Below are positions 1-8,610 of a DNA stretch of 64,000 nt, piece by piece. The position numbers and the translations under genes were made by a program. Position 1 is the first letter of the stretch; every line of letters begins with the position of its first letter. The notes beneath the pieces are model-generated. The model was not told the origin of the DNA and did no database searches. It worked only from the letters and a program-made list of their open reading frames with translations. The stretch is from contig JACQZN010000011.1 in the NCBI GenBank assembly GCA_016213845.1, forward strand, positions 93,885 through 157,884. Direction: 5' to 3'. This stretch comes from Candidatus Wallbacteria bacterium (lineage in GTDB: Bacteria; Muiribacteriota; UBA6191; JACPRK01).

Positions 1-1
1 T

Positions 2-1747
2 CCGGAGGTGTCACCGGGTCTTTCGCGTCTGGTAGCAAGCTGCCTGGCGCGTGAGGCGTCTCGAAGGCCGGCGGCTGCGGCCGACGTGAAGACGGTCCTG
101 GAGGAGCTGGAGCGGGCCGGGCCCGGCGCGCCGGCCGCAGAGGCGCCCCCCACCCGTGCCCTTGCCCGCTCGGTCGTCAAGCCCGAGGGACCCAGGGCTA
201 CGGTCCAGCTGTCAGGGCCGCCAGACGCGGTCCCGGCCGCCCGGCCGGGCCGTCCGTTCCGCTGGCTCGGCGCGGCACTCGCCGTGGCTGTTCTTGCCGT
301 GGCAGGCGTCTGGCGAACGGGGTCGTTCACGTCGCCGAGAGGACGGGAGCTCCAGCGACCGCCACTGCAGCGCGCCGCGGTCTTGCCGGCTGTGTCGAGC
401 GTGGGGGTTGGCGCCGATCGCGCCTCGCTCTGGCTGGCGGAGCCGACCCGGGAGCCGGTTCGCGTGACGGTACAGGCAAAGCCGGGGGGCGAGTCGTCTT
501 CGCTACACGTACCCGCAGGCGAGCGCTCGATCACGTTCGCAGGACTTCGGCCGTCGACGGACTACTCGGTCACGCTCTCGAGCGGCCAGATGACCGTGAC
601 GACGTTCGTCAGGACGCTGCTGCGCGCGTCGTGGAGCGACGCTTTCGCCATCGCGCCAAACCTCGACGCAGCCCACATCGAGGTGGCGGTGCGAGGCCAG
701 GACGTGGCCGTGGGTATCCTCGAGAACCGGGACGACGGAGGCACCCAGTTTCGACTGCAACGGAGCTGCGACGCAGGATTGACCTGGGGCCCGGTGGAGA
801 ATCCGTTTCCGGGCGACGACGTGGCCGACTGGGCCAGCCTGGCCTATTGCCGCGAGGGTCTCGTCGTGGCAATTCGCCGCAGGACGGTCGCGAACAACAG
901 TGAGCTTTCGGAGAGCTTCGTCAGGCTTCTGTCCGACCAAGGGCAGCTCCGCGATATCGAGCTCCGGCCACCGTTGGCCTGGCCCTGCGCGGCCCTCGTC
1001 TCCCTGGGAGAGAGCCCCCCCCTCGTACTGCACGCGGCGGCAGGCGCGGAGTCTCTCTACCTGAGCCGGTTGGCGTCCCCGATCGGCTCGGGCGCGAGCT
1101 CCCGGGCTGTGGCGTCCAAGCTGCCCCACGCGCTCGAGTTTCACGCCATTCGGTCTGGCTCCCGGCTTGTCGCCGTCTCGCGGGTTTTCGAGTCGCCGGC
1201 CGAGCGGCGGCAGGCCCACTACTCGATCGCGGCGGAAGGGGGTTCGGGAGAATGGCTTCCCTGGCAGCCTCTGAGTGCGCCCTCGGAGTACACGTCGCAT
1301 CTGGGTCTCGCGGCGCTCGATGGGGTGACCCTGGTCACCAGCGACTCGGAGAAGGAGGGCCATCTCGTTCAGTTGCGACGCCTGGCGCCGGAGAGCACCG
1401 CTTTCTCCCCGGCGTTTTCACCGCTGGACGATGCCTTGAAGGACCCGGCCGGCCGGGCTCTGGAGCGCGAGGAGTCCCGCACCCCGTGCCTGGCAGTCAG
1501 CAACGGCCGCTTCTACCTGGGATGTGTCGCCAAGACCGACAATCTGGCCCGCGACCTGATCTGGGCTGGCGAGTTGCTCGTGTTCGCCAGCAAGGACGGG
1601 CTGAGCTGGCGGATTCATCACCGTGCGCAGATCGGCCAGACCGGAAAGGTACGCTGCATGCGGCTGGCGGCCGTAGGCGGCGCTCTGATGGCCATCATCG
1701 GCACCCGGCAGAACGGGCTCTACGCAGTGCGGCTGGCCGCCCGGTGA
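2..1747 (+). CDS. Serine/threonine kinase with extracellular Asp-box propeller, C-terminal part (5' truncated by window)
   Basis: The reading frame is open from the first bases, so the start and most of the kinase domain lie outside the window. The visible beginning (LVASCLAREASRRP) matches the end of a Hanks-type kinase C-lobe, where a conserved Arg is followed by the RP of the last helix. A linker and one membrane segment (RWLGAALAVAVLAVAGVW, about nt 271-324) follow, then some 450 residues of beta-rich sequence. That part contains sialidase/BNR Asp-box motifs such as SCDAGLTWG and SKDGLSWR, so it is probably an extracytoplasmic beta-propeller. The architecture is the same as the complete gene at 47166-49523 and the two are likely paralogues. 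Inferred role: sensing an extracellular ligand and signalling by protein phosphorylation; the ligand is unknown. Confidence 0.85.
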   Translation, partial: PEVSPGLSRLVASCLAREASRRPAAAADVKTVLEELERAGPGAPAAEAPPTRALARSVVKPEGPRATVQLSGPPDAVPAARPGRPFRWLGAALAVAVLAVAGVWRTGSFTSPRGRELQRPPLQRAAVLPAVSSVGVGADRASLWLAEPTREPVRVTVQAKPGGESSSLHVPAGERSITFAGLRPSTDYSVTLSSGQMTVTTFVRTLLRASWSDAFAIAPNLDAAHIEVAVRGQDVAVGILENRDDGGTQFRLQRSCDAGLTWGPVENPFPGDDVADWASLAYCREGLVVAIRRRTVANNSELSESFVRLLSDQGQLRDIELRPPLAWPCAALVSLGESPPLVLHAAAGAESLYLSRLASPIGSGASSRAVASKLPHALEFHAIRSGSRLVAVSRVFESPAERRQAHYSIAAEGGSGEWLPWQPLSAPSEYTSHLGLAALDGVTLVTSDSEKEGHLVQLRRLAPESTAFSPAFSPLDDALKDPAGRALEREESRTPCLAVSNGRFYLGCVAKTDNLARDLIWAGELLVFASKDGLSWRIHHRAQIGQTGKVRCMRLAAVGGALMAIIGTRQNGLYAVRLAAR

Positions 1748-1891
1748 CCGAAGTCGCGGCGCCTGCGGAGCGGCCGGTGAGATCCCCCCGCGAGCATGAC
1801 GAAACTCCCGCCACTGCACGCAACAACCTCGATCCATGATCGGTAGTAGTTGCGGGTGGCCCAGCGGCCAGCCGACCAGGAGAATAATCCC

Positions 1892-4800
1892 ATGAAAACC
1901 TGCCTTCGCCCTGCCCTCTTGACGGTTTCCCTGCTCGCTGCGGTCGTGGCGGCGCCCCTGTCGGCGCAGCCCGGTGACGACGCGTTCGGCGGGCTGAACC
2001 AGGCCGCGGGTGCCCGTCGTTCGGCGCCCGCGCAGGCTTTGCCGCCTGCGACGGGCGACCTGGATGCGCTGCGCAAGCAGCGGCTGCAGGCGGCGCAGGT
2101 GATCTCGACGGCGGTCGAGACGGCCGACGACGCGTCGGCGGTGCCGACGATGCGTTCGGCGCTGCAAAGCTTGCTGGCGCTCATCGCCCGGCTCGAGACG
2201 GACCTGGGCCTGCGCGAGAAGGGCGGCAACGGCCAGCCGTTCTACAGCTATCCGCAGGGGCTGGAGAAGGCGGCGCTGCTCAACCAGTGCTACGTGACCG
2301 CGGGACAGGCCTACGAGAACATCTATCGGCGCTCCGCCAAGGGTGCTCAGCCGGATACGGCGGCGGCGGGCGAGACACTCAAGTTCTACTGGCAGGCCTC
2401 CGCGACCGGGTACTTCCAGCTCCAGCAGGGTAACTGGGAGAAGAAGGTCTTCCCGGACATCCAGCGCGACCCGGTCATCAACCGGCTCCAGACCTCGGGG
2501 AAGAGCGCTGCGTCGCTGCTCTTCAGCTTCACGACGTTGCTGACCGGCAGCGACTTCAGCGAGGCTCGGTCCGACGCATTGCGGGCCCGCCGCGGCATCC
2601 TGCTGGCGCTCAAGGAGCAGGCCGACAACGGCTACGCGGAGCTCGACAAGACCCCGACCGGCATCGCGGCCGACTTCGGCCAGCGGGTGGCGGCGCGCGA
2701 CCCGGCCAAGGTCAACTTCCTGGACAAGCAAGCGTCCGCGGAGGCGATCTCGGAGGCATACTTCCGGATGGGCCAGGAGTACCTGAGCGCCAGCCGCACG
2801 GCGCAGAAGGACGACGACCTGCTGATGGCGCTGAAGCACTTCCAGATCGCATCGGCGCAGATCTACTGGTCACGCACCAAGAAGTTCCGCCTCAAGGAGG
2901 CGCAGGTCCAGCAGCTGGCCAAGGCCCTTCTGGCGCGCATGGCCGGCGACGCGGGGCTGGCTGCAAAGCTGGCCACCGAGACCGGCTTGCCGGTGGAGCA
3001 GGTGCAGGCCGCACTCGACCGCTTCGCGGAGGAACTGGTGAAGTTCATCGAGGTGCCGAACGGCTCACGAGAAACGCCGGCGCAGGCACTCCAGAAGCTC
3101 AACCCGGCGGACCTGGACGCGCTCATCCTCGCGGCCCAGCGCGACGACCACGTGGCCTTCACGCGAACGGTCCGCAAGATGGGGCTGCTGAAAAAGGAAG
3201 ACGGCACGCCGACGCCGCCGGCGGACCAGGAGCAGCGCATCACGGAGCTCCTGGCCAAGCTCAAGGAGCTCCTCAATCGCGACACGGTGCCGTACGGCTA
3301 CTGGCTGGCCGTCACGGGGACACCCGAGCGGGCGCGCGAGCAGTACTTCGCGATGATCAAGGCGCGATTCAAGCTCGACGTGCAGCCCCTGGCCAGCACC
3401 ATCGCCGCCGAGAACTTCATCCGCGGCCTGAAGAAGCAAGAGAGCGTGGCCGGCATCGGGCCCGAGAAGGCAGCCGGCGCGCAGGGGGACTTCCTGCAGC
3501 TGGCACGGCTGGAGCGCGAGGCGATGAGCGCGCTGGTGCGCGGCGATACGGCGAAGGCCGAAGCGGCCTTCAAGAAGGCCGATGCGCTGCTGGAGAAGCT
3601 CTCGTCAGCCAACGCGGATTACTTCGAGAAGGCCGAGGCGACGCGCTACAAGAACAGCTTCTCGCAGCTGCGGTCGCGGATGTACCTCGAGTGGGGCGAC
3701 ATGCTGATGGAGCAGGCACGGCAAGCCGACCGGGGTAACGCGGCCTACCAGGCGGGCCTCCTGAACGCGCTGAAGGCCTATGCCCGCGCCTCCGACGAGT
3801 ACCCGATGCGGCGGGTGGAGCTGTCGCGCGCCAGCTACTACAAGCGCCAGGGCGGCGACACGCGGCTGCCGAGCCTGGTGGTCGACAGCATGGAGACCGC
3901 CGGCAAGCACAAGATCCACACGAACCCGCACGCCGTGTATGCCTCCAAGAAGCTGAACGCCGCCCTCGAGGAGATGATGCTCGGCAACGACCCCGAGTTC
4001 CTCAAGGTGGTCGAGGAGATCACGCGCGAGCTGCTTGCGATGCGCACACAGCAGAAGCTGAACGAAACGCCGACCACCAGCGTCGACCTGTCCGAGGAGT
4101 TCAAGAACAAGATCTCGAAGATCTTCGGCGACAAGGGCGTCATCCTCTACGACCCGCAGCTCTCCGAGGTCTCCCGCGAGCTCATCGACCTGCTCTACTC
4201 GCGCGAGATCGACGACTCGCAGCGACGGCTCAAGCTGCGCACGGTCGTCACGCGCGTGGCACGCGGCGGCACGGTGAGCGTCGTGGACGAGGTGGCCAAG
4301 TCGATGGAAGAGGCCGCAACGAACACTCTGGCTGCCAGCGACGCCGTCGACCAGCGCGACCGCGACGACAAGACGCGCCTGGAGAACGTCGTCAAGCAGT
4401 GGGACGGCCGGTTGTCGAAGGCGACGCCGAATGCCCAGGCACTCAACGAGATCTTCTTCAACATCGCCACCAAGTTCCGCAATCGCGCGCAGATGGCGGA
4501 GTCGCAGGCCGATGTGCTCGACAAGCGGCCCGACGTGGAAGGCGCCAAACAGAAGCGCGCGGAGGCCAACGAGAACTACCTGAACGCGATCCGCTTCTAC
4601 TTCATGGCGAGCAAGAAGGTCTTCTACGGCAACGAGAAGACGTTCGCCTTCCAGCTCCCGGAGTGGGACGTGTCGCTGCTCCTGGCGTATCGGGCCTACC
4701 GCCTGGTGGCGCACGAGGCGCCGTCGCTCCTGAGGGTGACGGGCGACTGGGCGGGCACGCTGTTGAAGGTGCCGGCCGGCTCGAAGCTGGTGTTCATCCA

Positions 4801-5134
4801 GGAAGCGATCAAGAACCAGGGTATCCTGGTGATCCAGGGGGCCAAGGCGCTCCTTCAAGAGGGCGTGAAGGCGCCCATCCAGCTCGCAGGCAAGGGGATC
4901 GCGGCGGCCGGCCGCGGCATCTTCGGCCACGCCAGGAGCCCCACGGGTAAGCTGCTGTCTCTGGGCGGCCTGGCGTTCTTCGTCTGGCTCAACTACGCGC
5001 ACAACGTGACGCTGGAGGAGAACCGGCTGATCGTGCTGGAGGACGTGACGAGGGCCGAAGAGGCCGAGTCGGCCTTCTGGGACCTGGTGCGCAGCCGAGC
5101 GCTGCCCAAGCCCGTGGTGGCCGCCAAGCAGTGA
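1892..5134 (+). CDS. Large exported helical protein with C-terminal membrane segment, function unknown
   Basis: A protein of about 1080 residues. I chose ATG 1892 because an AGGAG (1878-1882) lies upstream and it gives a clean Sec signal peptide (MKTCLRPALLTVSLLAAVVA, cleaved near PLSAQ). The mature part is long, charged, mainly alpha-helical and TPR-like in feel (many AxxxFxxA patterns), without a recognisable catalytic motif. Near the C-terminus there is one hydrophobic segment (LLSLGGLAFFVWLNYAH, around residue 1025), followed by an acidic tail. The next gene starts 10 bp after its stop and also encodes an exported membrane protein, so the two probably form an operon and may form an envelope complex. 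I do not recognise the family and no function is assigned. Confidence 0.8.
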   Translation: MKTCLRPALLTVSLLAAVVAAPLSAQPGDDAFGGLNQAAGARRSAPAQALPPATGDLDALRKQRLQAAQVISTAVETADDASAVPTMRSALQSLLALIARLETDLGLREKGGNGQPFYSYPQGLEKAALLNQCYVTAGQAYENIYRRSAKGAQPDTAAAGETLKFYWQASATGYFQLQQGNWEKKVFPDIQRDPVINRLQTSGKSAASLLFSFTTLLTGSDFSEARSDALRARRGILLALKEQADNGYAELDKTPTGIAADFGQRVAARDPAKVNFLDKQASAEAISEAYFRMGQEYLSASRTAQKDDDLLMALKHFQIASAQIYWSRTKKFRLKEAQVQQLAKALLARMAGDAGLAAKLATETGLPVEQVQAALDRFAEELVKFIEVPNGSRETPAQALQKLNPADLDALILAAQRDDHVAFTRTVRKMGLLKKEDGTPTPPADQEQRITELLAKLKELLNRDTVPYGYWLAVTGTPERAREQYFAMIKARFKLDVQPLASTIAAENFIRGLKKQESVAGIGPEKAAGAQGDFLQLARLEREAMSALVRGDTAKAEAAFKKADALLEKLSSANADYFEKAEATRYKNSFSQLRSRMYLEWGDMLMEQARQADRGNAAYQAGLLNALKAYARASDEYPMRRVELSRASYYKRQGGDTRLPSLVVDSMETAGKHKIHTNPHAVYASKKLNAALEEMMLGNDPEFLKVVEEITRELLAMRTQQKLNETPTTSVDLSEEFKNKISKIFGDKGVILYDPQLSEVSRELIDLLYSREIDDSQRRLKLRTVVTRVARGGTVSVVDEVAKSMEEAATNTLAASDAVDQRDRDDKTRLENVVKQWDGRLSKATPNAQALNEIFFNIATKFRNRAQMAESQADVLDKRPDVEGAKQKRAEANENYLNAIRFYFMASKKVFYGNEKTFAFQLPEWDVSLLLAYRAYRLVAHEAPSLLRVTGDWAGTLLKVPAGSKLVFIQEAIKNQGILVIQGAKALLQEGVKAPIQLAGKGIAAAGRGIFGHARSPTGKLLSLGGLAFFVWLNYAHNVTLEENRLIVLEDVTRAEEAESAFWDLVRSRALPKPVVAAKQ

Positions 5135-5144
5135 GGCAAGTGGC

Positions 5145-6812
5145 TTGACTCGAAAGCTACAGCGACTCGTTTCACTCGCGGTTCTCGTCTGTTTCGCCGG
5201 GAACCTGGCGCTGGCGCCCGCGCTGGCGGCGGGGGCGGCCACGGCGACCTCGGCCTCGCTCGGCGGCGAGGCGGTGCTCAGCTACCAGGGCGGCAAGCTG
5301 CCGGCGGAGCTGGTGGCGTTGGCGGCGGACAAGCAGCTGGTCAAGCGGCGGGCCAAGGCCCTCTACGCCTTCGTGCTCCTGCGGCTGGCACACCTGTTCG
5401 TCAAGTCGCCCGGCAACGCCCCCTCCGACGCGCAGACGGCCGAGGCGATGGCGCCGCTGGCTCAGGTGAGCCTTCTGGACGTGGCGCTCGACATCGGTGA
5501 GTTCACGGCGGCCTCGATCATCGCCAAGGCCACCGAGACGATGCTGCTCAAGAAGTACCCGGCGACCACCTTCCCGGCGAAGATGGTGGTGAAGGTCAAG
5601 TCTTACGGACCGATCTTTCTGGCCTGGGCCACGATCAACGGCATCCAGGACCAGGTGAAGGAAGGCAAATGGCGAGACGGGTTCCAGTGGTCGCTGGTGA
5701 CCGACCTGGCGCGCAGGGTAGGCAAGGAGCTGCTGACGCTGGTCGCCGTGACGCTCGCGCTGAAGCTCCTAGGCTACCCGTTCAAGATGCTGGCAAAGGT
5801 GGTCAGCGAGAAGCTCCTGGCGAAGTTCGCGACGTTGCGCATCGTGACGAGCACAGTCGGAGTCTGGGCGTCCAGAGCGCTGACCTTCGCCAATGCGGCG
5901 GGCTGGATCGTGCTGGCCGTGACGTTCTTTTACCCGCTGGCGCAAAAGGCGTTCGCGGCCGAGGAGACACGGCAGCTGAGGCGACTGGTGGGCCAGCAGG
6001 TCCGCTTCAGGACCCAACTGACGGACCTGCTCCTGACCTCGTCGGGTGAGAAGATCGCCGCGAAGCTGGGGCCGGGTGATTCGCGCATCCTCGTGCACGC
6101 CTACATCAGCGACAAGGACCCGTTCGCGCCCTCCAAGTACGAGCTGCTCGTGCAACTCGGCGACGCCAACAACCAGCTCGTCGAGGAGAAGCTCAAGGAG
6201 ATGAAGCAGATCCTGCTGGAGAACCGGCGCGACCGTGAGACAAAGCCGGCGGCCCTGAAGAAGCGTCAAGGGCGCCTGGACGAGCTCAAGCGCGAGATCC
6301 GGAGCACGTTCGGAAACGGCAAGGCCACGTTCCTCGACCTGGACGGGCTGGACACGATCGGCGAAATCGACGCGCTGAAGCGCGAGATGGGCCGGCTGGG
6401 CGCCGTCGAGCGCGAGGCCGGGAACATGGTCATCCTGCCGCCCGATATCGACGAGCTGGTGCGGAGGACCGAGCAGCTGATGAAGGGCTCGCTGGAGCGA
6501 CAGCGCGCGCAGTTCGTCGGGACCGGCGCGGATCGGGCGAAGCGGACGGAGGAGTTCGACCGGCTCGTGCAGGACCGGATGGACGCCGTGCGAGGACTGG
6601 TCGAGGAAGAGGTTGTAAGCCTGAAGAGCTACTGCGCGAGCCGGCTTGCGCAGATCGAGAAGCTGACCACGCAGTTCCCGACCGAGGGCGAGGCAGCGGC
6701 CGAGGCCGCGATCGGCGAGGCGACGTTCGAGGCCGTCAACGAGCTTGCCGGCTCACCGACCGGCAGCGCCCCCGAGTCCGCGGCCGGCTTCGGGGGCCTG
6801 GAAGAGAGATAG
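5145..6812 (+). CDS. Exported membrane protein with C-terminal coiled coil, function unknown
   Basis: A 555-residue protein starting at TTG 5145, 10 bp after the previous stop. The first residues form a Sec signal peptide (RLVSLAVLVCFAGNLALAPA). Several hydrophobic stretches follow, among them LLTLVAVTLALKLLGYPF (near residue 200) and WIVLAVTFFYPLAQKAF (near residue 255). The C-terminal half is hydrophilic and rich in Glu, Lys and Arg with heptad-like spacing (KLKEMKQILLENRRDRE, LDELKREIRSTFG), suggesting a coiled coil. The frame is maintained throughout, with codon choice like the neighbours. No known domain is visible. Tight spacing suggests co-expression with the upstream exported protein, possibly as an envelope scaffold; this is inference from topology only. 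Confidence 0.8.
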   Translation: MTRKLQRLVSLAVLVCFAGNLALAPALAAGAATATSASLGGEAVLSYQGGKLPAELVALAADKQLVKRRAKALYAFVLLRLAHLFVKSPGNAPSDAQTAEAMAPLAQVSLLDVALDIGEFTAASIIAKATETMLLKKYPATTFPAKMVVKVKSYGPIFLAWATINGIQDQVKEGKWRDGFQWSLVTDLARRVGKELLTLVAVTLALKLLGYPFKMLAKVVSEKLLAKFATLRIVTSTVGVWASRALTFANAAGWIVLAVTFFYPLAQKAFAAEETRQLRRLVGQQVRFRTQLTDLLLTSSGEKIAAKLGPGDSRILVHAYISDKDPFAPSKYELLVQLGDANNQLVEEKLKEMKQILLENRRDRETKPAALKKRQGRLDELKREIRSTFGNGKATFLDLDGLDTIGEIDALKREMGRLGAVEREAGNMVILPPDIDELVRRTEQLMKGSLERQRAQFVGTGADRAKRTEEFDRLVQDRMDAVRGLVEEEVVSLKSYCASRLAQIEKLTTQFPTEGEAAAEAAIGEATFEAVNELAGSPTGSAPESAAGFGGLEER

Positions 6813-6908
6813 GCTCGGAGCAGGAGTCAGGCTCTCAGCCCCAGGGGTGACGCTGCCAGCGTGCCGAGGGAGGCGTAGGGTACGGGTAGAAGCCCTACAC
6901 CTGCTTCC

Positions 6909-6960
6909 CCCTGAAGCCTGATCCCTGAAGCCTGATCCCTGAGGCCTGATCCCTGAAGCC
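6909..6960. repeat. Short tandem repeat, CCTGATCCCTGAAG type
   Basis: Three near-identical 14-bp units (CCTGATCCCTGAAG, with one GAGG variant) are followed directly by CACTCCT/CGCTACTCC sequence related to the AGTAG-type repeat on the other strand. It lies between two convergent genes and abuts the stop codon of the pseudokinase gene at 6961. The same unit occurs in inverted orientation at 18949-18993. Confidence 0.8.
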
Positions 6961-8505
6961 TCACTCCTCACTCCTCGCTACTCCCACGGCCTCGGCGGCC
7001 TTGGAGATCATCTCGTCCAGGTCGAGGCAGGCGTCGCGAGGTTCGCGGTAGATCTTGAGCCGGACGGTGGTGAGCTCCATGGGGCTGATGGGGGGAAGAG
7101 AGCCGGGCTTGGAGGGGAGCTCGTCGGCCCAGGCGCGCAGGGCGTCCCAGCGGGCATTGAAGGTCTTGGGAGAGGTCGGCTCGGCCTTGGCGGCGTCGAC
7201 GAGAGAGCGGATGTCGCCTGGGACCAGCGGTTGGGGCCGGCCGGCGGAATCGACGGCGGCGGCGGGTGCCCCGCCGAAGGAATCCGATGGGCCGGATTCG
7301 GGCCGCGAGTCGGAGGGCAGCTCCGTGGCCGGGGAGGCCGTCCCAGGGCGGAAGGTGACCTTACCGGAGTCGCCCGACGTCGTGCCGGAGGCAACAGGAG
7401 TCGAAGGAGCCGTTGGAGCTACAGGAGCCTCCGAGGATGAGCTCAACTTGATCAGGGCCAGCAGGGTGATGGTCAGTACCGCGCCCGCCAGGAGCTTGAG
7501 CGGCGGCACGGAGGCAAGCTCGTCGGGGTCACGGCCACAGGAGGGCTCGGCTGCCGCGGCCGCACGGGCCTCGGTCCGGGGCGCGGCGGACGTAAGGGCA
7601 ACCTGGGCGGGAGGCTCCGACGTCGACGATGCTAGTGCCACGGGGTGCATCCCGGTGGCGGCGACCGGCGGCAGGCCGCGGCTGGCCTTCTTGACGATGA
7701 GCTTGCGGCGGACGGCTTCCAGCTCCTTCACGAAATCGGCCGCGGTCTGGAAGCGCTCGTCGGGCTGGCGCGCCAGGGCGCGCATGAGGAAGCGCTCCAG
7801 CTCGGCCGGGCAGTCCGGGTTGCGCGCCACGGGAGCGGTGAACTGATAGTCGACAGTGCGGGCGAGGACCTGCGCGGAGAGTGGGTCGACTCCGGTCACG
7901 AGCGCGTACATCAACGCACCGGTCAGGAAGATGTCGCTGCGGGCGTCAATCGGCCAGTTGTAGGCGCGCTCGGGGAGGGCCTCGAAGGAGTCGGCGTCGA
8001 CGACGTCGCGGAGCGAGGGAACGTTGAAGGAGCTGCTCTTGAGCAGGCTGAAGTCACAGATGACGACGCGCCCGCTCACGAGGTCATAGTTCACGCCGCC
8101 AAGAGAGAGTCCCCGATGGACCAGGCCGCGCGCGTGGAGGTGCTCCAGCGCCTGCCCCAGCTGCACACCGACCTCGATCGCCACGTCGGGAGGCGCCTGG
8201 CCCTGGGCCAGGTACTCCCTCAGAGGCAGCCCAGGGGGCGGATCGGTCACGTAGAAGACGCGGTCACCGGCGTGCCCCAGGTCCAGGACCTTCAGGATAC
8301 CGGGGTGGTCCAACCCAGCCAGCGCCCGGCACTCGGCCTGGAACTTCGCGTACATCTCGGAGCTCTCGTCGACCAGCGTCTGCAGCACGCGCAGCTCCAC
8401 GTCACGCTCCAGCATCCGCTGGTGCGCGGCGAAGACCGCCAGGTACCCCCCAATCTCCCGGACCTTCTGCTTGACGACGTAACGTGCGAGATCCGACGCG
8501 GCCAT
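6961..8505 (-). CDS. Serine/threonine pseudokinase with membrane segment
   Basis: A 514-residue protein. Residues about 15-270 align by pattern with a Hanks-type kinase fold: FQAECRALAGLDHPGIL (alphaC region), LHARGLVH before the catalytic loop, and ARSDIFLTGALMYALVTG (helix F). Key residues are altered. The VAIK lysine position reads VELR (Arg39), HRD reads HRG (Gly132), the following Lys is Ser134, and DFG reads DFS (Asp151 kept). It is therefore predicted to be a pseudokinase or at most weakly active. After a Pro/Ala/Ser linker there is one membrane helix (LLAGAVLTITLLALIKL, near residue 340) and an extracytoplasmic tail of about 150 residues. It converges with the gene at 5145 and is probably a regulatory or scaffold partner in kinase signalling. 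Confidence 0.8.
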   Translation of the reverse strand: MAASDLARYVVKQKVREIGGYLAVFAAHQRMLERDVELRVLQTLVDESSEMYAKFQAECRALAGLDHPGILKVLDLGHAGDRVFYVTDPPPGLPLREYLAQGQAPPDVAIEVGVQLGQALEHLHARGLVHRGLSLGGVNYDLVSGRVVICDFSLLKSSSFNVPSLRDVVDADSFEALPERAYNWPIDARSDIFLTGALMYALVTGVDPLSAQVLARTVDYQFTAPVARNPDCPAELERFLMRALARQPDERFQTAADFVKELEAVRRKLIVKKASRGLPPVAATGMHPVALASSTSEPPAQVALTSAAPRTEARAAAAAEPSCGRDPDELASVPPLKLLAGAVLTITLLALIKLSSSSEAPVAPTAPSTPVASGTTSGDSGKVTFRPGTASPATELPSDSRPESGPSDSFGGAPAAAVDSAGRPQPLVPGDIRSLVDAAKAEPTSPKTFNARWDALRAWADELPSKPGSLPPISPMELTTVRLKIYREPRDACLDLDEMISKAAEAVGVARSEE

Positions 8506-8544
8506 TCACCCCCGAGCTTACCACGGAGCGCCACCCCCGGCGCG

Positions 8545-8608
8545 AATTGGGGCAACTCGACTTGCCCCGATTCTGCGGGAAATTGGGGCAACTCGACTTG
8601 CCCCGATT
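8545..8608. repeat. Two direct copies of a 28-bp palindromic repeat
   Basis: Identical 28-bp copies at 8545-8572 and 8581-8608 are separated by 8 bp. Each has 11-bp arms around a CTCGAC centre (core GGGGCAACTCGACTTGCCCC) with a single arm mismatch, so each can form a strong hairpin. They lie 2 bp beyond the stop codon (8611-8613) of the frameshifted kelch gene, where they could act as transcription-stopping or RNA-stabilising hairpins. Related copies lie at 9965-9992, 10032-10047 plus 11684-11695, and 11730-11757. Confidence 0.9.
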
Positions 8609-8610
8609 TT

